From Rhodospirillales bacterium (GTDB lineage: Bacteria > Pseudomonadota > Alphaproteobacteria > Rhodospirillales > Shumkoniaceae): a DNA stretch of 61,874 bases. Every line of letters starts with the position of its first letter. Position 1 is the first letter of the stretch. Where the stretch lies: positions 1 through 61,874 of the forward strand of contig JANQJG010000159.1 of the NCBI GenBank assembly GCA_028281785.1, in the 5' to 3' direction. A model generated the notes under the pieces. It worked only from the letters and a program-made list of their open reading frames with translations. It did no database searches and was not told where the DNA came from. Positions 38,624 through 47,301 of the stretch are shown here, piece after piece. The position numbers and the translations under genes were made by a program.

Positions 38624-38975
38624 CGGTCGCCCTGGACTCCGTTTTTCCAGCGGGGATCGCATAACGGCCGTGAGCCGTCGAAATTTATGGTTTTTCAGCA
38701 GTCCCCCCCGGAACAGACCCCTGGTGGACGCTGTTGCGGCAGTCCGGCGTCCGATCCCTGGCCGGACTGCCGCCCTTTCTCAAGTCCCTCTCCGTGTGAC
38801 CGCGGGGCTCTCTGTCGACGAACCCGGGGGGATTCCACATCGAGGCGATAAGGCGCCGGCGTGATCCTCGATGGGCTTGGGAAACGATTTGGCCTTGCCA
38901 TATACCTCGTGACCCGGTTTCTTCACGATGATGCGTGGGGCGGGGCGTTTGTGAGCGGAGTTTGAGGAGTGCGAG
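38624..38975. other. 352-bp intergenic region with a strong hairpin
   Basis: No gene is supported here. The hairpin at 38738-38771 is listed separately. The remainder, ending in TTTGAGGAGT before eipA, holds the eipA leader. Confidence 0.45.
38738..38771 (+). terminator. Hairpin, probable terminator of the small lipoprotein gene
   Basis: GGCAGTCCGGC (38738-38748) pairs perfectly with GCCGGACTGCC (38761-38771) across a 12-base loop; CTTT follows five bases on. It lies 115 bp after the lipoprotein stop. Confidence 0.5.
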
Positions 38976-39557
38976 ATGCCGAAGCGGATCGTTATGTTTT
39001 GCTTGGCCGTTCTGGTCGGCTGGACCGGGCCAGCCCTGGCCCAGCAGGAACAGCAACAGCAGCAGCCAGAGGACGAAACCTACAGCCAGGATGAAATCCT
39101 CGAGAAAGCGCGCGGATTTTTCGGCGCGACGACGGAGGGTCTGGCCAAGGCGGTCGAGAAGGTCTTCGAGGACAACGGCCGCCCCAACGCCTATATCGAA
39201 GGCGAAGAGGTCAGCGGCGCGATCGTGGTCGGCCTGCGCTACGGCAAGGGCACCCTGCATCGTAAGGCGAGCGGAAGCCGCCAAGTCTACTGGCAGGGAC
39301 CGTCCGTGGGCTTCGACTTCGGCGGTAACGTGGCGCGAGTCTTCACGTTGGTCTACAACTTGAAGAACCCGGACGATATCTTTCAACGGTTTCCCGGGGT
39401 TGACGGCAGTTTCTATTTCGTTGCCGGCGTTGGGGTGAACTACCAGCAAAGCGGCGACATTATCCTCGCGCCCATGCGCACCGGCGTGGGGCTGAGGGCC
39501 GGTGCCAACATCGGCTACCTTCACTATAATCGGGAGTATTCTGTATTTCCGTTTTAA
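38976..39557 (+). CDS. eipA: Envelope integrity protein EipA (DUF1134)
   Basis: The 193-residue protein has a signal peptide (MPKRIVMFCLAVLVGWTGPALA), a Gln-rich stretch (about 23-31), then a DUF1134 beta-rich domain: GEEVSGAIVVGLRYGKGTL, GPSVGFDFGGN, and a C-terminal GVGLRAGANIGYLHYNREY. In Brucella, EipA (DUF1134) is a periplasmic protein needed for envelope integrity and virulence. TGAGGAG precedes the ATG. EipB is also encoded in this window but not adjacent. Confidence 0.9.
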   Translation: MPKRIVMFCLAVLVGWTGPALAQQEQQQQQPEDETYSQDEILEKARGFFGATTEGLAKAVEKVFEDNGRPNAYIEGEEVSGAIVVGLRYGKGTLHRKASGSRQVYWQGPSVGFDFGGNVARVFTLVYNLKNPDDIFQRFPGVDGSFYFVAGVGVNYQQSGDIILAPMRTGVGLRAGANIGYLHYNREYSVFPF

Positions 39558-39727
39558 GGCGATCCTTACCTACTCGTTGCACAGTGGCCGCGGACGATTG
39601 ATCCGAAGAACCGTCTCGCGGCCGCTTTCGTAAGGAAAATCATGTAGCTAAGACGCCCGTCGACCGCATCGGCGTCCATCCCGGTGCGCTATTGGCGTCG
39701 AGATGATATGAGGAGACGATCGAAGGG

Positions 39728-40549
39728 ATGGTATCTGCGACCCCCGAGACGGAGCGGATCACCGAGTTGATCCGTGACGTCGCAGCCGAGGAGATTCTGC
39801 CGAGGTTCGGCCGTCTCGCCGAGGGCGACATCCGGGAGAAAGCGCCCGGCGATCTGGTCACCACGGCAGATGTCGAGGCTGAACGCCGGTTGACCGCGGC
39901 GTTGACCGCGCTCCTGCCGGACAGCGTGGTCGTCGGTGAGGAGGCGGCCGCCGGGGATCCCGGCATTCTCGATGCCCTGGGCGGTGACCGGCCGGTCTGG
40001 CTCGTGGACCCGGTCGACGGTACGCTGAACTTCGCGCGCGGCCATCCCTGTTTCGCCGTGATCCTCGCCTATGTGCATCGCGGCGATACCGTGGCGGCGT
40101 GGATTCATGATCCGGTCGCCGGCGAAACCATGACGGCGAAGGCGGGCGAGGGGGTTTGGCTCGGAAACGAGCGGCAGCGAGCGGCCGCGGGTCGCCCGCT
40201 TACCGAAATGAAAGGGGCGCTGGGGAATGGCCTGCGCCGGCGGGTGTTTTCGCGCTTGAAGGCGGAGGGATCGGAGCCGCCGACCAACATCACGCGCTAT
40301 GGCTGCGCGGGACGCGAATATATGGACGTGGCGAGCGGCAAGCTGGACTTTTTGGCGTATGGCGGTCGCCTCAAGCCCTGGGATCATGCGGCGGGCGTCC
40401 TCTTCCATCGCGAGGCCGGCGGCTATGGCGCGTTCGTCGATGACGGATCGCCCTACGACCCGGGACGGGGAATCGTCCATGGCAGCTTGCTTCTCGCCCC
40501 GGACCGCGATAGCTGGAGCGACCTTCAAGGCTTCGTCAACGGCGGTTAG
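39728..40549 (+). CDS. Inositol monophosphatase family protein
   Basis: The 273-residue protein has the metal/phosphate motifs VGEEA (about 74), WLVDPVDGTLNFARGHP (about 96-112) and the C-terminal LKPWDHAAG. All Mg-binding acidic residues of the family are visible. It dephosphorylates inositol-1-phosphate, histidinol phosphate or a related sugar phosphate. The final TAG is part of a short dispersed repeat (AGAGCATG type). The next gene starts 35 bp later and may be co-transcribed. Confidence 0.9.
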   Translation: MVSATPETERITELIRDVAAEEILPRFGRLAEGDIREKAPGDLVTTADVEAERRLTAALTALLPDSVVVGEEAAAGDPGILDALGGDRPVWLVDPVDGTLNFARGHPCFAVILAYVHRGDTVAAWIHDPVAGETMTAKAGEGVWLGNERQRAAAGRPLTEMKGALGNGLRRRVFSRLKAEGSEPPTNITRYGCAGREYMDVASGKLDFLAYGGRLKPWDHAAGVLFHREAGGYGAFVDDGSPYDPGRGIVHGSLLLAPDRDSWSDLQGFVNGG

Positions 40550-40560
40550 AGCATGTTTCA
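40548..40560. repeat. AGAGCATG-type dispersed repeat at a stop codon
   Basis: AGAGCATGTTTCA begins at 40548 and contributes the AG of the preceding TAG stop. Similar copies are at 47253 and 61781. Confidence 0.45.
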
Positions 40561-40584
40561 CACAGCAAAGGAGAGGAGAAGGGG

Positions 40585-41460
40585 ATGTCAGGCACCCGAA
40601 CCGCCTTTATCGGCCTTGGCACCATGGGCTATCCCATGGCGGGCCATCTGGCGAAAGCAGGTCACGAGGTCGTGGTCTTCAACCGCACGCTGTCGCGGGC
40701 CGAGGCCTGGGTCGCCGAGCATGGCGGGCGCTTCGCCGAGACGCCGGCCGCCGCCGCCAAGGACGCGGAGTTCGTTTTCTCCTGCGTTGGCAATGACGAC
40801 GACCTCAGGGGCATCGCCCTGGGCGAAACCGGGGTCCTTGCCGGAATCGGGCAGGGCGCCGTCTTCGTCGACCACACCACGGCCTCGGGACAGGTCGCCC
40901 GCGAGCTGGACGCCGCCGCGCGTGAGAGCGGCGCCCGCTTCCTGGACGCCCCCGTTTCCGGCGGTGAGATCGGCGCCCAGAACGGCGTCCTCACGGTCAT
41001 GGCCGGGGGCGAGGCCGAGGATTTCGCGCGCGCCGAGCCCGTCATCTCTGCTTACGCGCGCGCCGTCACGCTGATGGGACCGGCGGGCAGCGGGCAACTC
41101 ACCAAGATGGTCAACCAGATCCTCGTCAGCGGCGTTATCCAGGGTCTCGCCGAGGGCGTGCATTTCGCGCAGCGCGCCGGTCTCGATGTCGGTCGCGTGG
41201 TCGACGTGCTCTCCAAGGGAGCGGGGCAGTCCTGGCAGCTCGACAACCGCGCCCGCACCATGACCGCCGACGAGTTCGATTTCGGCTTCGCCGTCGACTG
41301 GATGCGCAAGGATCTCGGCATCGTCCTTTCGGAGGCGCGGCAAAACGGCGCGCGCTTGCCGATCACGGCCGTCATCGAGCAGTTCTACGCAATGGTTCAG
41401 GCCCGCGGAGGCGGTCGCTGGGACTCGTCCTCGCTGATCAAGCTGTTGTCCGAGGAGTAG
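40585..41460 (+). CDS. 3-Hydroxyisobutyrate dehydrogenase family NAD(P)-dependent oxidoreductase
   Basis: The 291-residue protein begins FIGLGTMGYPMAGHLAKAGHEVVVFNRT, the Rossmann fingerprint with an Arg after the second strand that suggests NADP preference. The substrate motif DAPVSGGEIGAQNGVLTVMAGG and catalytic Lys in GQLTKMVNQ follow. Members reduce or oxidise beta-hydroxy acids such as 3-hydroxyisobutyrate, tartronate semialdehyde or succinic semialdehyde; the specific substrate cannot be told. GGAGAGGAGAAGGGG precedes the ATG. Confidence 0.9.
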   Translation: MSGTRTAFIGLGTMGYPMAGHLAKAGHEVVVFNRTLSRAEAWVAEHGGRFAETPAAAAKDAEFVFSCVGNDDDLRGIALGETGVLAGIGQGAVFVDHTTASGQVARELDAAARESGARFLDAPVSGGEIGAQNGVLTVMAGGEAEDFARAEPVISAYARAVTLMGPAGSGQLTKMVNQILVSGVIQGLAEGVHFAQRAGLDVGRVVDVLSKGAGQSWQLDNRARTMTADEFDFGFAVDWMRKDLGIVLSEARQNGARLPITAVIEQFYAMVQARGGGRWDSSSLIKLLSEE

Positions 41461-41481
41461 GGGGCGGCCGATCGGCCGTAC

Positions 41482-42123
41482 CTAGCCTGGAATCAAGGTT
41501 AGTTTCGGGGTCGCATCGAAAACGTTACGGATGCGCCAGACATACATCTCGCGCCCGTCGCCTAGTTCTCGCACGTGGGTCGCGTTGTGGTCGGCCACGC
41601 GGGCGTCCGTAATCAGCCGCAGCTCGCCCTGCACGTTGAGCCCCGCATCCACGATCCGCTGCCGGACACTGCTCCGGACGGCGCCGCCTCGGACCGTGAC
41701 CAGCCCCGTTTTGCGTACATAGCTCAAGGTCAGCATGGCCTCGTTGCGGCGGTGGAAGGTGACCATCGGGCTGCGCGCCAGGTTGCCGGACTTCTCCCAG
41801 CGCAGCTTGAAAATGCCCTGCTCGACATACTCGAAGGTCTTGACCGCCGAATCACGCGTGAAATCCCGCGTCAGACGCGCGACCCGGTCCTGCTCCTGCT
41901 CGGCCGACATATCAGCCGCCGCGATCTCCCGGTAGAACGGCAGATGCGTCAGATAGCCGTCGAACACCATGCTGTACTGCGCGGCTCGGTCAATCTCGAT
42001 CTCGGCGTCGAATCTCAGGGGCAGATAGCAACCCGACACCAACAACATCGAAGCCAGTGCAAGAAACCCGGCGAACCTGCGCAGGGGCAATACGCTGTCA
42101 CACATGTTTCCGAGGAAATGCAT
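41482..42123 (-). CDS. Hypothetical outer-membrane lipoprotein
   Basis: The 213-residue product has a signal sequence ending in lipobox LLVSGC (Cys32). The mature part is mixed alpha/beta with no cysteine and no motif I recognise. The start may be 42123 or the in-frame ATG at 42105, which gives a more ordinary signal peptide. It is flanked by the convergent oxidoreductase and the mazG terminator region, so it is probably a single-gene transcript. Confidence 0.7.
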   Translation of the reverse strand: MHFLGNMCDSVLPLRRFAGFLALASMLLVSGCYLPLRFDAEIEIDRAAQYSMVFDGYLTHLPFYREIAAADMSAEQEQDRVARLTRDFTRDSAVKTFEYVEQGIFKLRWEKSGNLARSPMVTFHRRNEAMLTLSYVRKTGLVTVRGGAVRSSVRQRIVDAGLNVQGELRLITDARVADHNATHVRELGDGREMYVWRIRNVFDATPKLTLIPG

Positions 42124-42171
42124 TTCGAATCAACGGACTAGGAGTCGCGTCCTGTCACATCTGGCCTTGGG

Positions 42172-42198
42172 ACGGCGTTGATTATCCTCCCACGCCGT
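42172..42198 (-). terminator. Possible mazG terminator
   Basis: ACGGCGT (42172-42178) and ACGCCGT (42192-42198) form a 7-bp stem 32 bp after the mazG stop. No T-tract is present on the minus strand, so confidence is low. Confidence 0.35.
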
Positions 42199-42229
42199 TA
42201 ACATTCCGTTTGGGCTCGATGACGTGCCG

Positions 42230-43042
42230 CTAAGGACCGCTTCGCTCCTCGGCCTTGGCGTTCACCCATTCGGCCTCCATCTCGTCCAGGCTGGAGGTCT
42301 CGGGGCGTTTGCCGTTTTCGGCCAGCCGCGCCTCCATGCGGCGAAAACGCGATTCGAACTTGTTGTCGGCGCGGCGCAGCGCCGACTCCGGGTCGACGCC
42401 GAGCTTCCGTGCGAGATTGACGCAGGCGAACAGCAGATCGCCCATCTCGTCCTCCAGGCGATCCTTCGGCGCGCCGATGCGCATCTCCTGCTCCAGCTCC
42501 GCGGTTTCCTCGCCGATCTTGTCGAGCACCTGCGCCGCCTCGTCCCAGTCGAAGCCGACACGGGCGGCCCGATTCTGCAGCTTGAGGGCGCGAGTGAGGG
42601 CAGGGAGCCCCCTTGTCAGCCCGTCAAGGGCGCCGTGACGGGCAATCCCGGCTGCCGAGGCCTTGGCTTTGCGCTCCTCGGCCTTCTGCGCCTCCCAGGC
42701 CCGGGTCTGCGCCGTCGAAGACTCAACCTCGATCTCGCCGAACACATGGGGATGACGCCGAAGCAGCTTCTCGCAGATCGCGCCGGCGACCTCCTCGAAG
42801 TCGAAATGCCCGGCTTCCCCGGCCATCTGCGCGTGGTAGACGACCTGCAACAGCAGATCCCCCAATTCGTCTTTCAGCGCCGTCATGTCGCCTTGGTCGA
42901 TGGCGTCGGCCACCTCATAGGCTTCCTCGATGGTATGCGGCGCGATCGTGGCGAAGCTCTGTTCCACGTCCCAGGGGCAGCCCCGCTCGGGATCGCGGAG
43001 GAGGGCCATGATGTCGAGCAGGCGAAGCAGATTGGCGCTCAT
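42230..43042 (-). CDS. mazG: Nucleoside triphosphate pyrophosphohydrolase MazG
   Basis: The 270-residue protein has the duplicated MazG fold. The N-terminal half has CPWDVEQSFATIAPHTIEEAYEVADAI and the metal-binding ELGDLLLQVVYHAQMA. The C-terminal half repeats EETAELEQEM then EDEMGDLLFACVNLARKLG. MazG hydrolyses non-canonical or excess NTPs to NMP and pyrophosphate, and can lower ppGpp-linked stress. Its ATG lies 235 bp from the divergent spermidine-synthase-like gene. Confidence 0.95.
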   Translation of the reverse strand: MSANLLRLLDIMALLRDPERGCPWDVEQSFATIAPHTIEEAYEVADAIDQGDMTALKDELGDLLLQVVYHAQMAGEAGHFDFEEVAGAICEKLLRRHPHVFGEIEVESSTAQTRAWEAQKAEERKAKASAAGIARHGALDGLTRGLPALTRALKLQNRAARVGFDWDEAAQVLDKIGEETAELEQEMRIGAPKDRLEDEMGDLLFACVNLARKLGVDPESALRRADNKFESRFRRMEARLAENGKRPETSSLDEMEAEWVNAKAEERSGP

Positions 43043-43277
43043 GATGTCTCACGCAGGTGTGTCTGGTGGGGAAAGCGGTCGAGACGCGCTCGGAGCTTAG
43101 CCACGGACCCAGACGAGTCAACCCGGCCTGACGCTCGTCAGTCCGGCGCCCGATCGGACAAACCTCCGATCGCGCCGCGGCCATCCGAATGTTAAGGGAT
43201 CGTCAATGTCTGACGACGTACCGTGACCCTGCCGATTCCAGGGATTCCGTTTCAATTTGGGTGGTGACATTCCTCGC

Positions 43278-45512
43278 ATGGCCATAACGGCTCGCCAGAA
43301 AACGGCCGCCGCCGCCGGCCCGCTCCCGCAGAGATCCGTCCTGGCGCTGTTCGTTCTAACTCTTTTTACCGGTGCCTTGCTGATCTTCTGGATCCAGCCC
43401 CTGGTTGCCAAAATGCTACTGCCCTTTCTGGGTGGATCACCAGCCGTCTGGATCACGAGCATGGTGTTCTTCCAGGCGGCCCTGTTGGCGGGATATCTCT
43501 ACGCCCATATGATCTCCACCCGACTTCAGCGGAACCGCCAGTTGGTTATCCATATGGTGGCTATCCTTCTGGCAGCGACGTTCCTGCCCGTTGTGATCGA
43601 GTCCGGTTGGACACCGAGCGAGTCGGCCTCACCGACACTTTGGCTATTCGGCGTTCTCCTGGGCACGATTGGAATACCCTTTGTCGTTGTATCCTCCACC
43701 GCGCCCCTTCTACAGCACTGGTTTTCGGGCACCTCCCATCCCCATGCATCCGACCCCTATTTCCTTTACGCCGCCAGCAACGTCGGCAGCATAGTCGGCC
43801 TGCTGGCCTTTCCTCTTTTTCTTGAGCCACTCATGACGCTTAGGGCTCAGAGCGTCGCTTGGACCGGTATATTCGCCGTCCTTGCCTGTTTCACCGCCGC
43901 ATGTGGCCTGCTCAATCAAAATGCTCTGATGCCGAAGGAGGATGGCGCGGAGTCACCGCCGGTCGAACGCACGTCCTGGCGAGAAAGGATAGCTTGGTTG
44001 GCTTACGCGGCCGTTCCTTCGTCCCTTCTTCTCGGCGTAACCAACCACATCACGACAGACCTTGCGGCCGCCCCGCTGCTCTGGGTACTTCCCCTGATCC
44101 TCTATCTTCTCAGTTTCGTCATCGTTTTCGCCCGGCGACCAATCATCCCCCACGTCTGGGCACTTCGAGCGCTACCCTTTTGCATTGTCTTGCTCGCGGG
44201 GCAAATGACCTACCAGAACGTGACCACGCTAACACTTCCCGTGTCCATTGTGCTGCTGTTGCATTTGTTTGTCTTCTTTGCCGTCTGCTTGGCCTGTCAC
44301 GGTGAACTCGTCCGCCGACGTCCGGTCGCACGAAATCTCACGAAGTTTTACATCTATCTCTCATTCGGTGGGATGCTGGGAGGAGCGGGAACTGCCTTGC
44401 TGGCGCCGCTGATTTTTGACGGCGTCTACGAGTATCCCCTTGCCCTGATCGCGGCGTGTCTGTTGATGCCAAGCCGGTGGCTCAAGCCCCTGCGCTTCGT
44501 CGACATGGTTTTCGCCGCGTCGATTATCGGTTTGTTTATGTTGTGGCGGGAACTCCCAATTCTCGTCGATATGGCAAATCCCGCACGTGTCGCGATCGTT
44601 CTCCTGCTGGCCGCAGTTCCGCTCTTGGCGCGCGCACGACCAGCCGGCTTCGGCCTTTGCATCGCTGCGTTGTTCCTGGCGCCCGTTCTAGCCCCGCGGG
44701 ACGCGGACATCGTCTGGCGGGATCGCAGCTTCTTCGGCGTCCATCGCGTTGCGGAAACCGCCGACGGCAGGTACAGACTGCTCTATCACGGGACAACGCT
44801 GCATGGCGCCCAGCATCTCGATCCTTCGCGCCTTCTCACGCCCACGACCTACTACGCGCCGGACAGCCCGATCGCGGAGCTTATTGAAAAGGTAATGGGC
44901 CGGGCGCGGCTCCGCTCAGTGGGTTTGGTCGGGCTCGGAGCCGGAAGCCTCGTATGCTACCGTCGCCCCGATGAGGATTGGACATATTTCGAAATCGACC
45001 CCCTTGTCACCAGGATCGCGTCCACACCCAGCCTCTTCTCGTTTCTACAGGAATGTGGTTCCGATGTCCCTGTAATTCATGGAGACGGTCGTCTCGCCCT
45101 GACGCGAGAAGAAAACGGTAGGTTCGGCCTTCTCGTAATCGACGCGTTCAGCTCCAATGCAATTCCCGTACATCTCCTGACCCTTGAGGCAGTTGACACG
45201 TATTTCGACAAACTGGCACCCGACGGCGTGCTCGCACTCCATATCTCCAACCGTAACCTGAACCTGCACCCGGTTATCTCCCGTACGGCAACCGAATTGG
45301 GTTTGACGGGAAGGGTCGCACATAAGCCACCCATCGATGGTGATCGATATGCCAGCATGGGGAGCCACTGGGTCATTCTCGCGCGGCACCAAGAAACCAT
45401 TGAACGGCTCGCGCTCGACCAGATATGGCAACCGCTACCCGCTGACGATGGCGGGCGCGTCTGGACGGACGACTATTCCAACATCCTTGAAACGATTAGA
45501 TGGTGGCAATAG
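43278..45512 (+). CDS. Fused membrane protein / spermidine synthase-like protein
   Basis: This protein has about 744 residues. The first roughly 450 carry about twelve hydrophobic segments, including WIQPLVAKMLLPFLGGSPAVW and the repeated ISTRLQRNRQ-type loops of the 'fused MFS/spermidine synthase' family. The C-terminal third is a spermine-synthase-like Rossmann domain: VGLVGLGAGSLVCY, YFEIDPLV, DGRLAL and LLVIDAFSSNAIPVHLLTLEA. The SAM-type fold is clear, but polyamine synthase activity is unproven for these fusions. I start at the ATG at 43278; the TTG at 43257 is less likely. Base composition is lower in GC than most neighbours. Confidence 0.85.
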   Translation: MAITARQKTAAAAGPLPQRSVLALFVLTLFTGALLIFWIQPLVAKMLLPFLGGSPAVWITSMVFFQAALLAGYLYAHMISTRLQRNRQLVIHMVAILLAATFLPVVIESGWTPSESASPTLWLFGVLLGTIGIPFVVVSSTAPLLQHWFSGTSHPHASDPYFLYAASNVGSIVGLLAFPLFLEPLMTLRAQSVAWTGIFAVLACFTAACGLLNQNALMPKEDGAESPPVERTSWRERIAWLAYAAVPSSLLLGVTNHITTDLAAAPLLWVLPLILYLLSFVIVFARRPIIPHVWALRALPFCIVLLAGQMTYQNVTTLTLPVSIVLLLHLFVFFAVCLACHGELVRRRPVARNLTKFYIYLSFGGMLGGAGTALLAPLIFDGVYEYPLALIAACLLMPSRWLKPLRFVDMVFAASIIGLFMLWRELPILVDMANPARVAIVLLLAAVPLLARARPAGFGLCIAALFLAPVLAPRDADIVWRDRSFFGVHRVAETADGRYRLLYHGTTLHGAQHLDPSRLLTPTTYYAPDSPIAELIEKVMGRARLRSVGLVGLGAGSLVCYRRPDEDWTYFEIDPLVTRIASTPSLFSFLQECGSDVPVIHGDGRLALTREENGRFGLLVIDAFSSNAIPVHLLTLEAVDTYFDKLAPDGVLALHISNRNLNLHPVISRTATELGLTGRVAHKPPIDGDRYASMGSHWVILARHQETIERLALDQIWQPLPADDGGRVWTDDYSNILETIRWWQ

Positions 45513-45638
45513 CCACAATCGCAGAAGAGGGAGTTCCGGTCGGTGAGCCACAAGAGCGCCGCACCCGTCGCCAAACACAAATCGCATAATGTATATTATG
45601 TAAAATTATAGGTGCCCTCAAAACGCCGATCTGCAGGG

Positions 45639-46421
45639 TCAGTCGCCGCCAGTCTCGATCACCAGCCCGTCAAAGGCCGGCTCCACACCCTTCGGCAGCG
45701 CCGCGGCCAACGTTCCGTAGTCCAGTCTTCCGCTCAGATGCGTCAGCACGCCGTGCCTCGCGCCGACGCGCGCGATCCACTCCAGCGCCTTGTCGACATG
45801 GGCGTGGGTCGGATGCGGCGTATCCAGCAACGTGCCGATGATCCAGACCTCGATCCCGGCCAGCATCTCGAATACGGCGTCGGACAGGTTGACCGCGTCG
45901 CTGGAATACGCCACCGCTCCGAAGCGGAACCCCATGCTCTCGCAATAGCCGTGATCCTGCTTGAACGCGGTCACGTCGATGCCGCCGATCCGTAGGCGAT
46001 CGCCGTCCCTCAGCTCATGGGGAATCAGAACGGGTTTGTAGTAATAAGCCGTCTCCGGCTCCAGCGGCTTGAGAACATAACCGAAACGTTGACGGATCGC
46101 ATCCAGGGTCTCGGCGTCGCCATACGCGTCCAGGGGCGCGTTGATGACCCGGTTGACCGGCCTCAGATCGTCGATGCCATGCAGATGATCGGCATGTGAA
46201 TGGGTAAAAAACACGGCATTCAAACGGTTTACGCTAACGCGTAGAAGCTGGTCGCGAAGATCGGGCGAGGTGTCCACCAGCAGCCGCGTCTCCCCCTCCT
46301 CCACCAGGATCGACGGCCGCGAGCGCCGGTTTCGCGGATCGTCCGGGTCGCATTTGCCCCAGCCGAAATCGACCGACGGCGTTCCCCCCGACCCCCCACA
46401 GCCAAGAACGGTCACGCGCAA
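45639..46421 (-). CDS. MBL-fold metallo-hydrolase (PhnP-like)
   Basis: The 260-residue protein has the family N-terminus VTVLGCGGSGGTPSVDFGWG, the metal motif THSHADHLHGID and a second His in the YSSDAV region. It resembles PhnP-type cyclic phosphodiesterases and lipoate-like hydrolases (PqqB-related) that cleave small cyclic or acyl substrates. It starts at TTG 46421, or GTG 46415 (GTGA overlap), inside the 3' end of tatD, so the pair is translationally coupled. This tatD/MBL pairing after metG is common in proteobacteria. Substrate not defined. Confidence 0.87.
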   Translation of the reverse strand: MRVTVLGCGGSGGTPSVDFGWGKCDPDDPRNRRSRPSILVEEGETRLLVDTSPDLRDQLLRVSVNRLNAVFFTHSHADHLHGIDDLRPVNRVINAPLDAYGDAETLDAIRQRFGYVLKPLEPETAYYYKPVLIPHELRDGDRLRIGGIDVTAFKQDHGYCESMGFRFGAVAYSSDAVNLSDAVFEMLAGIEVWIIGTLLDTPHPTHAHVDKALEWIARVGARHGVLTHLSGRLDYGTLAAALPKGVEPAFDGLVIETGGD

Positions 46422-47251
46422 GATCGTGGCTCCGACGGGCTCGGGTTTGCCATGTCGCTGTCGAGTGTCGCCGGCCGCTTCGCCTTTGTGAACAGGCGGA
46501 AGAAATTATCCGTCGTCGCCCGGGCCAGCTCCTCGAACGGAATCCCTTTGACCTCGGCCAGACAGGCCGCGGTATAGGCCGTATAGGCGGGCTCGTTGCG
46601 CTTACCGCGCCGGGGCACCGGCGCCAGATAAGGCGCGTCTGTTTCTACTAGTAGACGATCGAGGGGGAGGGCACGCGCGATCGCCCTCAGCTCGTCCGAG
46701 CGCTTGAAGGTGAGAATCCCCGACAGTGAGATGTAAAATCCCATTTCGACTGCTTTTTCAGCCAGCTGGCGACCCGAGCTGAAGCAATGAATGACACCCG
46801 TGAACGGGCCGGCCGCCTGCTCCTCGCTCAGTACCGCGATCGTCTCGTCATCCGCCTCTCTTGTGTGGACGATCAGCGGAAGACCCGTATCCCTTGCCGC
46901 CGCGATATGCGCGCGGAAGCTCCGCTCCTGCGCCTCGCGCGGGCTGTGCTCGTAATGCAGGTCGAACCCGCTCTCTCCGAAGCCGACGATCTTCGGGTGG
47001 CGCGCGGCCATGCGGATCAGATGCTCCGGCGTCACCTCCGGCTCCCGCGCCGCCTCATGGGGGTGGATACCCACCGAGCAGTAGACCGGATCATGGGCAT
47101 CGGCGATGGCGAGCACGCGGTCGAACCGGGTCACATGGGTGCCGATGGTCAGCAGGCAGCCGACCCCCGCCTCCGCCGCGCGGTCGAGAACGCCGTCGAA
47201 GTCCGCCTCGAAGTCGGGAAAGTCCAGATGGCAGTGGCTGTCCACCAGCAT
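46412..47251 (-). CDS. tatD: TatD family DNase / metal-dependent hydrolase
   Basis: The 279-residue TIM-barrel protein shows the first metal site SHCHLDF (5-11), GIHPHEA, the catalytic Glu in FGESGFDLHY and the last Asp in LVETDAPYLAP. TatD enzymes are 3'-5' DNases or deacylases associated with DNA turnover and tRNA quality control. The ATG abuts an AGAGCATG-type repeat upstream. It follows metG and precedes an MBL hydrolase on the same strand. Confidence 0.94.
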   Translation of the reverse strand: MLVDSHCHLDFPDFEADFDGVLDRAAEAGVGCLLTIGTHVTRFDRVLAIADAHDPVYCSVGIHPHEAAREPEVTPEHLIRMAARHPKIVGFGESGFDLHYEHSPREAQERSFRAHIAAARDTGLPLIVHTREADDETIAVLSEEQAAGPFTGVIHCFSSGRQLAEKAVEMGFYISLSGILTFKRSDELRAIARALPLDRLLVETDAPYLAPVPRRGKRNEPAYTAYTAACLAEVKGIPFEELARATTDNFFRLFTKAKRPATLDSDMANPSPSEPRSCA

Positions 47252-47252
47252 T

Positions 47253-47292
47253 AGAGCATGTCTCGTCTATATGGATTCATTCTGCATGCTCT
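47253..47292. repeat. AGAGCATG-type imperfect palindrome between metG and tatD
   Basis: The ends are AGAGCATG (47253-47260) and CATGCTCT (47285-47292). The first 28 bases match 61781-61808 at 23 positions. It lies immediately upstream of the tatD start codon and after the metG stop, so it may affect their coupling. Confidence 0.6.
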
Positions 47293-47301
47293 AGCCGGTC
47301 C

